From Brachyspira hampsonii 30446 (lineage in GTDB: Bacteria; Spirochaetota; Brachyspiria; Brachyspirales; Brachyspiraceae): DNA of 64,000 nucleotides. Shown piece after piece: positions 56,597 to 64,000 of the stretch (positions are counted from its first letter, which is position 1; the number at the start of each line of letters is the position of its first letter). The notes beneath the pieces were generated by a model. It was not told the DNA's origin. It saw only the letters and a program-made list of their open reading frames with translations, and searched no databases. The position numbers and the translations under genes were made by a program. Location of the stretch: the NCBI RefSeq assembly GCF_000316195.1, contig NZ_JH994111.1, positions 307,605 to 371,604 of the forward strand. The letters are read 5' to 3'.

Positions 56597-57217
56597 TTAT
56601 AAAACTTCTTCTATATTTTGTACTATTTTTTTTATTAAATCATTTTTAAACTTATAGCTTACTTTATTCACTATGAGTCTCGCACTTATATAATCAATAA
56701 TATCTTTTATAATTACAAGATTATTTTCTCTTAAAGTGCTTCCAGTCTCTACTATATCAACTATCACATCAGATAAATTTAGTATAGGTGCTAATTCAAT
56801 AGATCCGTTTAATTTTATTATTTCAACATCTCTGTTTATAGAATTAAAATAATTTTTTGATATATTGACATACTTTGTAGCAACTCTCAATCTTCTCTCT
56901 ATGTCCTCTTTGTATCCATTAACTGAAGCCATACAAACCTTACATTTTCCGAATTTTAAATCAAGAAGTTCATATACATCATGATTATTTTCAAGAAGTA
57001 TATCTTTTCCAACAATACCAATATCAGCAACTCCCTTCTCAACATATATTCCAACATCCGAAGGCTTTACTATTAAGTATCTCACATTTTTATCTTTATT
57101 TTCAAATACTAGTTTTCTGTTATCTTCTAATAGTTCTTTGTTTTCATATCCTATTTTTTCAAACAGAGTATATACTTTATTTACTAATCTTCCTTTGGGT
57201 AATGCTATATTAATCAT
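56597..57217 (-). CDS. hisG: ATP phosphoribosyltransferase, short form
   Basis: 206 residues. The short HisG lacks the C-terminal regulatory domain and needs HisZ. INIALPKGRLVNKVYTLFEK, SDVGIYVEKGVADIGIVGKD and IVDIVETGSTLRENNL are typical. It performs the first committed step of histidine synthesis. The partner HisZ is encoded 400 bases upstream on the same strand, beyond a small opposite-strand gene. Confidence 0.96.
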   Translation of the reverse strand: MINIALPKGRLVNKVYTLFEKIGYENKELLEDNRKLVFENKDKNVRYLIVKPSDVGIYVEKGVADIGIVGKDILLENNHDVYELLDLKFGKCKVCMASVNGYKEDIERRLRVATKYVNISKNYFNSINRDVEIIKLNGSIELAPILNLSDVIVDIVETGSTLRENNLVIIKDIIDYISARLIVNKVSYKFKNDLIKKIVQNIEEVL

Positions 57218-57437
57218 ATTTTTATTCTTTATATTATAAAATTATTTACAAAATATTATAATGTATAAGAAGCATTTTTTCAAATAGTAATAAAATAGTT
57301 TTTATTATATTTTATAAAAATTAAAGATTAATGAACAAAAGGTTACTATATAAAGTATAATATTAATTTTTATAATACAATTAATATACTATAATAAGCA
57401 AAAATAAATTTATAAAATAATATTTATTCATATTTTC

Positions 57438-57465
57438 TTGACAAGCTGAACATTATTTATATACT
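57438..57465 (+). promoter_or_regulatory. Promoter of the 46-residue gene
   Basis: TTGACA at 57438-57443 and TATACT at 57460-57465, spaced 16, on the strand opposite to the his genes. Confidence 0.65.
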
Positions 57466-57488
57466 TTAAAATAAAGGGGAAAAATTAT

Positions 57489-57629
57489 ATGACAAATAAA
57501 AAAATAAAAAATTTACAAAATACCAAAACTGCATTGGCAGAACATAAACTTGATGATGGTACTATAGTAAAACTTAATCCTACAGTTACAAGAATTATTT
57601 TATTTGATAATAAAAATAAAGTTAATTAA
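57489..57629 (+). CDS. Small protein of 46 residues between hisG and hisZ
   Basis: The ATG at 57489 follows AAAGGGG by about 8 bases and the promoter at 57438. The product begins MTNKKIKNLQNTKTALAEHK, continues DDGTIVKLNPTVTRIILF, and ends in a basic tail. It has no membrane helix. It could be a small regulatory or beta-rich peptide; no family recognised. It converges on hisZ, whose stop overlaps its last codons by about 8 bases. Confidence 0.65.
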   Translation: MTNKKIKNLQNTKTALAEHKLDDGTIVKLNPTVTRIILFDNKNKVN

Positions 57630-58746
57630 TTTTTATTAAATTATTATCTTCAAATATATATTTTTCTTTGTAATTGTATTCGCTGTTATAGTTTTCACTA
57701 TATATGTCTGTTCTCACTTTCTTATTTTCTTTTATAAAACTTTGAACTTTATTTAATAAAAATTTTTCTTCTCCGCTTTTATATAATATTAATATATCGA
57801 AGTCATATTCATTTTTTTCTGTATTTTGATTGTATAATTTATCCATATACACAGCAAAACCTATAGCATTTTTTTTATTTTCATCTTTTGAAGTATGGGA
57901 ATTAAATTTATCTAATAGTTTATCGTATCTTCCCCCAGAAAGCACGGCATCATTATTTCCTTTTATATATCCTTTGAATATTATTCCATTATAATAGCCT
58001 AATTTACTTTCTATAGAAAAATCTAATAATATATTATTGAAATTATCATAACTCTCAAATACTGCACATAAACTTTCTAATTCATCATAAGCCTTTTTCA
58101 TTTTATCATTTATAATTATAGATTTTATTTTTTTTAATACTTCATTATAATTGCCTGATAAGTCTGCTAATGATATTATGTAATTTTTATATTTATCATT
58201 TATATTATTTTCAATTAATGCTTTTTCAAGATCATGTTTATTTTTGCTGTATATAAAATTAAGTATTTCTAGTTTTTTATCTTCATCTAAGTTTAGTTCA
58301 TCTATCAAAGCAAACATAAAATCTATACTTGATATTTCTAATATGTATTCATCATTTATCGATTTTAAACTGTCTATTGCCATGCTTATAATTTCTAAAT
58401 TTGAGTATTTACTTAAAGTTCCTATTATTTCAACACCAACTTGCTGTATTTCTTCATATTCATTAGAAACCTCATCTATTTTGTAAATATCTTCTATGTA
58501 GTATATCTTTTTTGTGAGTTTATCATTATCTTTTAAAACTTTTTTTACTATTGATAATGTAACATCAGGTCTTAATGACTGCAAACTTCCATTCAAGTTC
58601 ATAAATGTTAGTATATGTTCCGTTTGAATAAAATCTCTATAATTATTATATAAGTTATAATCTTCAAATTTGCTCAATTTAATTTTTTTATAGCCGTACT
58701 GTTCATATATTTTTACTAAATTAGATACTATTTTATTTTCTTTCAT
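57622..58746 (-). CDS. hisZ: ATP phosphoribosyltransferase regulatory subunit HisZ
   Basis: 374 residues with a HisRS-like core but no aminoacylation motifs complete. SLRPDVTLSIVKKVL (motif 2-like), VGVEIIGTLSKYSNLEIISM and ESKLGYYNGIIFKGYIKGNN with VLSGGRYDKLLDKF identify the class II fold used by HisZ. It activates short HisG. The length and the nearby hisG make HisZ more likely than a true HisS, which is normally over 400 residues and has the ERL..L motif. Confidence 0.88.
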   Translation of the reverse strand: MKENKIVSNLVKIYEQYGYKKIKLSKFEDYNLYNNYRDFIQTEHILTFMNLNGSLQSLRPDVTLSIVKKVLKDNDKLTKKIYYIEDIYKIDEVSNEYEEIQQVGVEIIGTLSKYSNLEIISMAIDSLKSINDEYILEISSIDFMFALIDELNLDEDKKLEILNFIYSKNKHDLEKALIENNINDKYKNYIISLADLSGNYNEVLKKIKSIIINDKMKKAYDELESLCAVFESYDNFNNILLDFSIESKLGYYNGIIFKGYIKGNNDAVLSGGRYDKLLDKFNSHTSKDENKKNAIGFAVYMDKLYNQNTEKNEYDFDILILYKSGEEKFLLNKVQSFIKENKKVRTDIYSENYNSEYNYKEKYIFEDNNLIKIN

Positions 58747-58921
58747 AAATTATAATTCTTCTTTTTTTTATTAATTTTGGAAATATTATAATATAAAAAG
58801 TTAAAAATAACCATATAATAATAATTAAAAAATATTATTATAGTTTTATAATTATATATTTGAAATAAGTTCAAAAAAAGTATATATTATTTTTTAAATT
58901 TAAACATTTTAAGGGGTTTCA

Positions 58922-60679
58922 ATGAAAACAGCAGAAGAGTTAATAAAAAAACTAATGAAAAATCAAATGGATTATAATATATTTATTAAATTTAATTCAA
59001 AAACTGCTATAGAAAAAACATCGCTTACCAATTTAATAAGAAAAGCAATAAGCGACGGATATATTCAAAAAACAGATGGTAATTTGCTTAAGGTTACTAA
59101 AGAGGGAAGACAGTATATTAATAAATTAGAAGGAAAAGAAGAAGCTCCTAAAACTGTAAAATCAATAAGAGTAAATGTTAATCCTAAAGATGCTAAAACT
59201 GACAGTGAAATTATAGCTAGGGCTTATAATATAAAACTCAATTTTTCAGAAGAGTTATTAAAATTAGCAGAAGAAATAAATAGTAAATTTAATTTAGAAA
59301 ATATAGAAAGTAATATAGAAAGCGATAGGAAAGATTTTAGAAATATAAAAACTGTAACTATAGACAGTGAAACCTCAAAAGATTTAGACGATGCTTTTAG
59401 TATAGAAAAAATAGATGATAATAATTATAAAGTTTATATTCATATATCTGATGTTAGTCATTTTATAGAACTTGATTCACCTTTAGATTTAGAGGCTAGA
59501 AAAAGAGGAAATTCAACTTATCTTATAGATAATGTTTATAATATGTTTCCTGAAGTTTTATCTAATAATATAATTTCCTTGAATGAAAATGATAATAGAT
59601 TTGCTTTGACTATTATTGCTGATATAAATGATGATAAAGGAGTATTATCTTCTTCTGTATGTAAAAGTGTCATAAAATCTGACAGAAAATTATCGTATAA
59701 TTATGCTGAAAAACTTTTGAAAAGAGAAGAGGAAGATGAGAAATGGCTTTTAGAATTGCTTGATAATGCTTTGAATATAAAAAATATTTTATATAAAAAA
59801 AGAAAAGAGGGCAGGGGAGTAGAGTTTGATAATCAGGATATAAAAATAATATTAAATGATGAAGGCATTCCTATAGAGTTTTATGCAGAAGAAAAAAAAG
59901 AATCAATGTCAATAGTAGAGGAATTAATGCTTCTTTGTAATAGTGAAATAGCTAAAAAACTTTCTAATTATGACGGGGTTATATATCGTTATCATGGACT
60001 TCCTGATGAATACAGATTTAATAATTTTAAAATACTTGCTCATACTAAGGGATATGAATTAAAACAAAATCCTGATAAAAGCTATGATATAAAAGGTTTT
60101 ATTGATAATATAAAAGGAAAGCCTGAAGAAAATTTATTGGTGCAAGTATTACTTCGTTCTATGACACCTTCTTCATACAGTATAATAAATAAAAGTCATT
60201 TTGGATTGGGGCTTGATTATTATACTTATTTTACTTCGCCTATTAGAAGATATGCTGATTTACTTGTTCATAGAATAGTAAAGGATACCATATTATCAAA
60301 TAGTGATAGTGCAGATGAAAAATTAAAAGAAGTTAGTAAAAATTCTGTTGAAAGTTTATCGCTTTTGGATAAAAATTCAAAGAAGGCAGAAAGATATCTT
60401 ATTCAAATAAAAGCGGCAAGGTATATGAAAGACAGACTTGGAGATGAGTATTATGGTATTATAAGTTCTATGTCTCCAAAAGGCATATATGTTGAAATAG
60501 AAGGTCTTGAGATAGAAGGCTTTATAGAGGCTACATATATTGGATCTAATTATAGATTTTATCAGGATATGCAGGCGGTATATGTTGATAAGTTAAAGGC
60601 TTATGAATTAGGAGACAGAGTAAAAGTTCTAGTTGCAAGTGCTAATACTGAAAATGGAAAGATATTTTTCTCTTTATAA
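58922..60679 (+). CDS. rnr: RNase II/RNase R-family exoribonuclease
   Basis: 585 residues, shorter than the usual 650-800 because the N-terminal cold-shock domains are reduced. A winged-helix-like N-terminus (TSLTNLIRKAISDGYIQKTD) precedes the RNB domain. TIDSETSKDLDDAFSIEK carries the catalytic Asp cluster, and YRYHGLPDEYRF, YTYFTSPIRRYADLLVHRIV follow. The S1 domain at about 505-585 has YYGIISSMSPKGIYVEIEGL. It degrades structured RNA 3' to 5' and in other bacteria also acts with tmRNA on non-stop messages. AAGGGG precedes the ATG. Confidence 0.9.
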   Translation: MKTAEELIKKLMKNQMDYNIFIKFNSKTAIEKTSLTNLIRKAISDGYIQKTDGNLLKVTKEGRQYINKLEGKEEAPKTVKSIRVNVNPKDAKTDSEIIARAYNIKLNFSEELLKLAEEINSKFNLENIESNIESDRKDFRNIKTVTIDSETSKDLDDAFSIEKIDDNNYKVYIHISDVSHFIELDSPLDLEARKRGNSTYLIDNVYNMFPEVLSNNIISLNENDNRFALTIIADINDDKGVLSSSVCKSVIKSDRKLSYNYAEKLLKREEEDEKWLLELLDNALNIKNILYKKRKEGRGVEFDNQDIKIILNDEGIPIEFYAEEKKESMSIVEELMLLCNSEIAKKLSNYDGVIYRYHGLPDEYRFNNFKILAHTKGYELKQNPDKSYDIKGFIDNIKGKPEENLLVQVLLRSMTPSSYSIINKSHFGLGLDYYTYFTSPIRRYADLLVHRIVKDTILSNSDSADEKLKEVSKNSVESLSLLDKNSKKAERYLIQIKAARYMKDRLGDEYYGIISSMSPKGIYVEIEGLEIEGFIEATYIGSNYRFYQDMQAVYVDKLKAYELGDRVKVLVASANTENGKIFFSL

Positions 60680-60714
60680 AATATAATAAATAATATCTTT
60701 ATTTAAGATTAATA

Positions 60715-60757
60715 AAATGATAACTAATTTTTATATATAATTAGTTATCATTTTTAT
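60715..60757. terminator. Shared terminator between RNase R and the MCP gene
   Basis: AAATGATAACTAATT and AATTAGTTATCATTT form a near-perfect 15-bp stem. A T-run follows on the plus strand and A-rich DNA precedes. It can serve both convergent genes, although its right end touches the MCP stop. Confidence 0.75.
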
Positions 60758-62556
60758 TTTACTTTAAAATATTCTATTTCATTAATAATATCTTTACTCA
60801 TATTTGATATTTCAGAACTAGAGGTTGAGTTTTGATTAGCCAAACCTGAGTTTTCCTGAGTAATATTATTTAATTCTTTTATAGCGGTATTCATTTGTAT
60901 TATTCCGTCTTCTTCCTGCATTATAGACTGTGATATATCCTGAAGTTCATTTTCCATTTCTTTTACCAAATCATTAATAGTATTTAGTATAGAAGATGAT
61001 TTACTTGCAGATTCACTTCCTATATCTATTCTTTTTACAGTTTCATCTACAATAGAAGTAATATTTGTTGCAGCTTCATTAACAGTCTGAGCCAAAGATC
61101 TTACCTCGCTTGCTACTATAGCAAAACCTCTTCCTTGTTCTCCAGCTCTTGCCGCCTCAACAGCAGCATTTAAAGCAAGTATATTAGTTTGAAATGCGAT
61201 AGACTGTATAAGTTTAGTTATTTCAGATATTTTTTTGCTGGATTCAGATATCTCATACATATGAGCAGATATTTCATTAACTGCTTCTACGCCTGTATTT
61301 GTAGTTTCCATTATTTTTACACTTTTATCTTTAGCCTTAATGGAGTTTGAACTTATTTCTTTTATGGAGCTTGATAAAGACTGCATTGAACCTGTAAGCT
61401 CTTCTATAGCAGCTGCCTGAGTATTGGTTCTGTCAGATAAATATTCGCTGCTAGATGATATATTTTTTATTTCAGTATTTATTGTATTAAGGTTTGCCTG
61501 AAGTTTTGATACAACATTTCCTATAGTATTTTTCATATTGTTTACATAATATACTAAAGATCCTGATTTATCATTTTTATTTTCATTTGAACTATCTATA
61601 ATAAAGTTTCCTTTAGACATTTGATCTATACTATTCATAGCTTTATCTAGCATTTGTGATATAGGTATAACTACGAAAAATGCTAATGCTGCTTGTATTG
61701 CTATTAAAATAATAATCACTAAAAGATAAGCAAGCATAATATTTCTTATTCTATTATTGATAGCATTCATATTTCCTCTTATTACAATTTTATACGGAGT
61801 ATCTCTTAATGGTTTTATAGTATACCATTCATTTCCTACTATCTGCATTACAGCTTTATTAGGGTCTTCTAAAGATTTTGCATCTTTAAATAAAGGTTCT
61901 TTATATATATTGTAATTGTCATTAAATATATAGTCTTTATTTTGATGCGACATGTAAAGTCCGGCAGAAGTCATTATATTTACCTGATTATCGCTAATAA
62001 CTTTTTTTGATATATTATTCATCTCTAAGAAGTCTATACCTATAACTCCTTTCAATGAATTATTAGTGTATACAGCCAATGCCAATGTTATACATATTCC
62101 GCCTGTATTAGCATCAACATAAGGCTCTGTAATAAATATTCCGTTTTGAGCAATAGCCCCTTTATACCATAATCTTGAAGTTTGGTCATAGGTATTTGGA
62201 TAAGGGCTTATACCATTAACAAAAAGCCCCCCATCTTTGTATGGTATTTCATTTCCATATAGTATGTCGTATATGTTATTATTTGATTTTAATATGCTTT
62301 CAAGTGTTTTTCTTATATTTGTAAATGAGTTTTCATTTGCTTCAAAGTATCCTCTTAATGTATACATTACATCATATACTTTTTCCATTTCTGTAGATAT
62401 TACCAATTCAGTATTATCAATCTCTACTAATGTATTTTTTATAAACTCATTAGTATATACAGTTTTATAGGCAAAAAACATAATAATATATGCTACAAGT
62501 AAGAAAACAGCAAAAGGAATAATTAATTTTAATAATAGTACTCTGTTGTTTTTCAT
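60754..62556 (-). CDS. Methyl-accepting chemotaxis protein with amino-acid-type dCache sensor
   Basis: 600 residues. TM1 is at 7-30 and TM2 near 273-297, with a dCache domain between. Y123, R128, W130, Y131, Y146, D148 and D175 match, with exact spacing, the residues that define amino-acid-binding dCache_1 domains in PctA-like receptors. A HAMP segment and the signalling domain follow, with the hairpin tip [20 protein letters not shown]. It would report amino-acid levels to CheA through CheW (for example the CheW at 4783-5295). No CheR-tether pentapeptide is visible at the end. Confidence 0.92.
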   Translation of the reverse strand: MKNNRVLLLKLIIPFAVFLLVAYIIMFFAYKTVYTNEFIKNTLVEIDNTELVISTEMEKVYDVMYTLRGYFEANENSFTNIRKTLESILKSNNNIYDILYGNEIPYKDGGLFVNGISPYPNTYDQTSRLWYKGAIAQNGIFITEPYVDANTGGICITLALAVYTNNSLKGVIGIDFLEMNNISKKVISDNQVNIMTSAGLYMSHQNKDYIFNDNYNIYKEPLFKDAKSLEDPNKAVMQIVGNEWYTIKPLRDTPYKIVIRGNMNAINNRIRNIMLAYLLVIIILIAIQAALAFFVVIPISQMLDKAMNSIDQMSKGNFIIDSSNENKNDKSGSLVYYVNNMKNTIGNVVSKLQANLNTINTEIKNISSSSEYLSDRTNTQAAAIEELTGSMQSLSSSIKEISSNSIKAKDKSVKIMETTNTGVEAVNEISAHMYEISESSKKISEITKLIQSIAFQTNILALNAAVEAARAGEQGRGFAIVASEVRSLAQTVNEAATNITSIVDETVKRIDIGSESASKSSSILNTINDLVKEMENELQDISQSIMQEEDGIIQMNTAIKELNNITQENSGLANQNSTSSSEISNMSKDIINEIEYFKVK

Positions 62557-62590
62557 AAAGATAACCCTAAAATAAATTCCCCAAATAGAA

Positions 62591-62618
62591 AGTATATAAA
62601 AATTTTTTTATGTGTCAA
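62591..62618 (-). promoter_or_regulatory. MCP promoter
   Basis: On the minus strand, TTGACA (62618-62613) and TATACT (62596-62591) are spaced 16 bases, about 35 bases before the ATG. Confidence 0.65.
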
Positions 62619-62752
62619 TTATATTTAATAAAATAAGAATATAGTAAATATATTTGATTTTTATAAAAATAATTTAAATACTAATATATATTAATTATAC
62701 ATATAGCATACAAAATTATAAATTTTTTATAAAATCTAAAATAATACTAATT

Positions 62753-63430
62753 TTATAATACAGAGTTTATTTCATTTTTTGTAAGGTGTTTAAAAGAACC
62801 TTCTTTTAAGTCATCTAATAATATATCAGCTATTCTTAATCTTTTTAGTATTATTACTTCAAAACCCACTTTTTGGCACATTCTTCTTATTTGCCTATTT
62901 TTTCCCTCTGTGAGTATTATATAGAAAGAATTTTTATTAACCCTTTTTACCTTTGCAGGTTTGAGTTTTTGTCCGTCTAAAGAAATCCCATACTCTAATT
63001 TTTTCAAAGCTCCGTCTGGTATACTATCATTAACTTTGACAAAATATTCTTTTTCGCAGTTTGTATTTTCGCCTATTATCTTTTTAGCAAATACCCCATC
63101 ATTAGTAAAAAGTATAAGTCCTGAGCTGTCCTTATCTAGTCTTCCAACAGGATATATATTATCAAAATCATTTTTTATCAGATTATATATAGGCTTTCCT
63201 TCATTTTTATTTGATGAAACGACATAACCTCTAGGTTTATTTAATTTGATATATATTTTATTTTCTTTATATTGTTCAATACTGCATTCTATATCGTCAT
63301 TATCATTAACTTGAGTTGCTGGGTTTGTTATAATTATGCCATTAACTTTAACATTTCCATTTTGAATAAGCCTGTCAGCTTCTCTTCTGCTTGCAATATT
63401 TAACGATGCTATGTATTTATTTAATCTCAT
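62753..63430 (-). CDS. RsuA/RluB-family pseudouridine synthase
   Basis: 225 residues. An S4 RNA-binding domain (MRLNKYIASLNIASRREADR) is followed by the catalytic domain with YPVGRLDKDSSGLILFTNDG, where the Asp of GRLDKDS is the nucleophile. KNRQIRRMCQKVGFEVIILK is the family C-terminal motif. It modifies uridine in 16S or 23S rRNA; the exact site cannot be told from sequence alone. It is divergent from flaA. Confidence 0.92.
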   Translation of the reverse strand: MRLNKYIASLNIASRREADRLIQNGNVKVNGIIITNPATQVNDNDDIECSIEQYKENKIYIKLNKPRGYVVSSNKNEGKPIYNLIKNDFDNIYPVGRLDKDSSGLILFTNDGVFAKKIIGENTNCEKEYFVKVNDSIPDGALKKLEYGISLDGQKLKPAKVKRVNKNSFYIILTEGKNRQIRRMCQKVGFEVIILKRLRIADILLDDLKEGSFKHLTKNEINSVL

Positions 63431-63559
63431 TTATCATTCTTTTATAAAAAATTATCTATATAGTAACATAATATAATTTTTAATCAAATTTTAATAATAT
63501 TTTCTAAAATTATGCAGTTATGATAACGATATATATATTAGAATTTTATATTTTTATAG

Positions 63560-63588
63560 TTGACAATTTTTATTGATTATAATATAAT
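63560..63588 (+). promoter_or_regulatory. flaA promoter
   Basis: TTGACA at 63560-63565 and TATAAT at 63583-63588, spaced 17, a perfect consensus. There is no sigma-28-type box. AAGGAG precedes the ATG at 63644. Confidence 0.75.
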
Positions 63589-63643
63589 TGTGCTAAGTTA
63601 TTGGATATAATTGCTTAGCTATAAATATTAAGGAGAGTGCGCT

Positions 63644-64000
63644 ATGAAATTCTATAGAAGTACGAGAGATTTTTCTCGCTACCTCATAATCATTTGTCTA
63701 TTCATAAGCATAAGTTCATTTGCTGTTTATGGACAAACTTCTAGTGTTTACATGGAAACTAGATTGCTTTACAACTTTGAAACATTAGATGAATGGCAGC
63801 CAATATCAAATGCTAGCCGCTTTATGTTCAGAGGTGATAGAACAAATGAAAATGGTGTTGTAATGAAATATCCTAACATGAGATTATTCGCTACAAAACC
63901 ATATGGTATGGGTAACCAAAGTTATAATTCAACTAATTCATTATCAGTAAGTGTTTCTTTTTTCAGAAAATCTTATAACTTCTTTGACTTAGTTCCAACA
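63644..64000 (+). CDS. flaA: Flagellar filament outer layer (sheath) protein FlaA, 5' part
   Basis: 119 codons are visible and the gene runs off the right edge. A long signal peptide (ILFISISSFAVYG-like, cleavage near residue 30) shows export. The mature start, YNFETLDEWQPISNASRFMF, and FFRKSYNFFDLVPT resemble spirochaete FlaA, which coats the periplasmic flagellar filament. That family is spirochaete-specific in this form and supports the organism call. Strong promoter and Shine-Dalgarno fit an abundant protein. Confidence 0.85.
   Translation, partial: MKFYRSTRDFSRYLIIICLFISISSFAVYGQTSSVYMETRLLYNFETLDEWQPISNASRFMFRGDRTNENGVVMKYPNMRLFATKPYGMGNQSYNSTNSLSVSVSFFRKSYNFFDLVPT

Overview
The window reads as chromosome of an intestinal spirochaete, most likely Brachyspira. 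It is very AT-rich, and its promoters are repeatedly close to TTGACA-16/18-TATAAT. It carries a flagellar sheath gene (flaA start, right edge), lipoproteins with spirochaete-type lipoboxes, and an RpoB with Asn at the position equivalent to E. coli Ser531, as known in naturally rifampicin-resistant spirochaetes. The species call is inference from gene content and style; no database was searched.

Layout. 1-2338: the start of a fused type IIG restriction-modification enzyme, cut by the edge. 2.4-7.7 kb: NhaC antiporter, CheW, 5-formyl-THF cyclo-ligase, a PilZ protein and a DUF1232 protein, separated by repeats. 7.7-11 kb: recG, then a HEPN-type Abi_2 (AbiD/F-like) gene with its own short structured RNA directly upstream. 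11.3-14.2 kb: a lipoprotein and a phosphohexomutase. 14.3-21.9 kb: a minus-strand surface cluster of four tandem BspA-type leucine-rich-repeat lipoproteins, four predicted outer-membrane barrel proteins and one more lipoprotein. 22.4-27.8 kb: HIRAN protein, holA, a ComFB-domain protein, a PerR/Fur regulator and a GH57 glucan branching enzyme. 28.4-32.8 kb: ssrA (tmRNA), a seven-LysM protein with a ligand-less M23 domain, acylphosphatase, a small-domain methyltransferase and a PAP2 phosphatase. 33-41 kb: two linked unknowns, an RND permease, ribokinase and LrgAB. 41.2-52.8 kb: the canonical rpmG-trnW-secE-nusG-rplKAJL-rpoBC operon. 52.8-58.8 kb: a TDT transporter, a decayed type II restriction-modification pair (one frameshift in each gene), then hisD, hisG and hisZ with a 46-residue gene on the opposite strand between hisG and hisZ. 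58.9-64 kb: RNase R-like exonuclease, an MCP with the amino-acid-binding dCache motif, an RsuA-family pseudouridine synthase, and the 5' part of flaA.

Two repeat families occupy the intergenic space. Family 1 is MITE-like: five copies have clear terminal inverted repeats and matching 3-bp flanks (ATT or AAT), and there is one miniature copy plus two decayed ones. A GC-rich modular core is shared even between copies with different ends. Family 2 is built from an ordered set of G-rich motifs at fixed spacing, once as a single arm (about 4.0 kb) and once as two mirrored arms (about 10.9-11.3 kb). Neither carries a protein gene I can support.

The strongest lead for a distinct system is the small RNA plus HEPN gene at 9911-10905. 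It has a near-consensus promoter, a compact hairpin RNA of about 54 nt ending in a T-run, and an Abi_2 ribonuclease-like ORF starting 15 bases later. The modular MITE-like family is the second lead.
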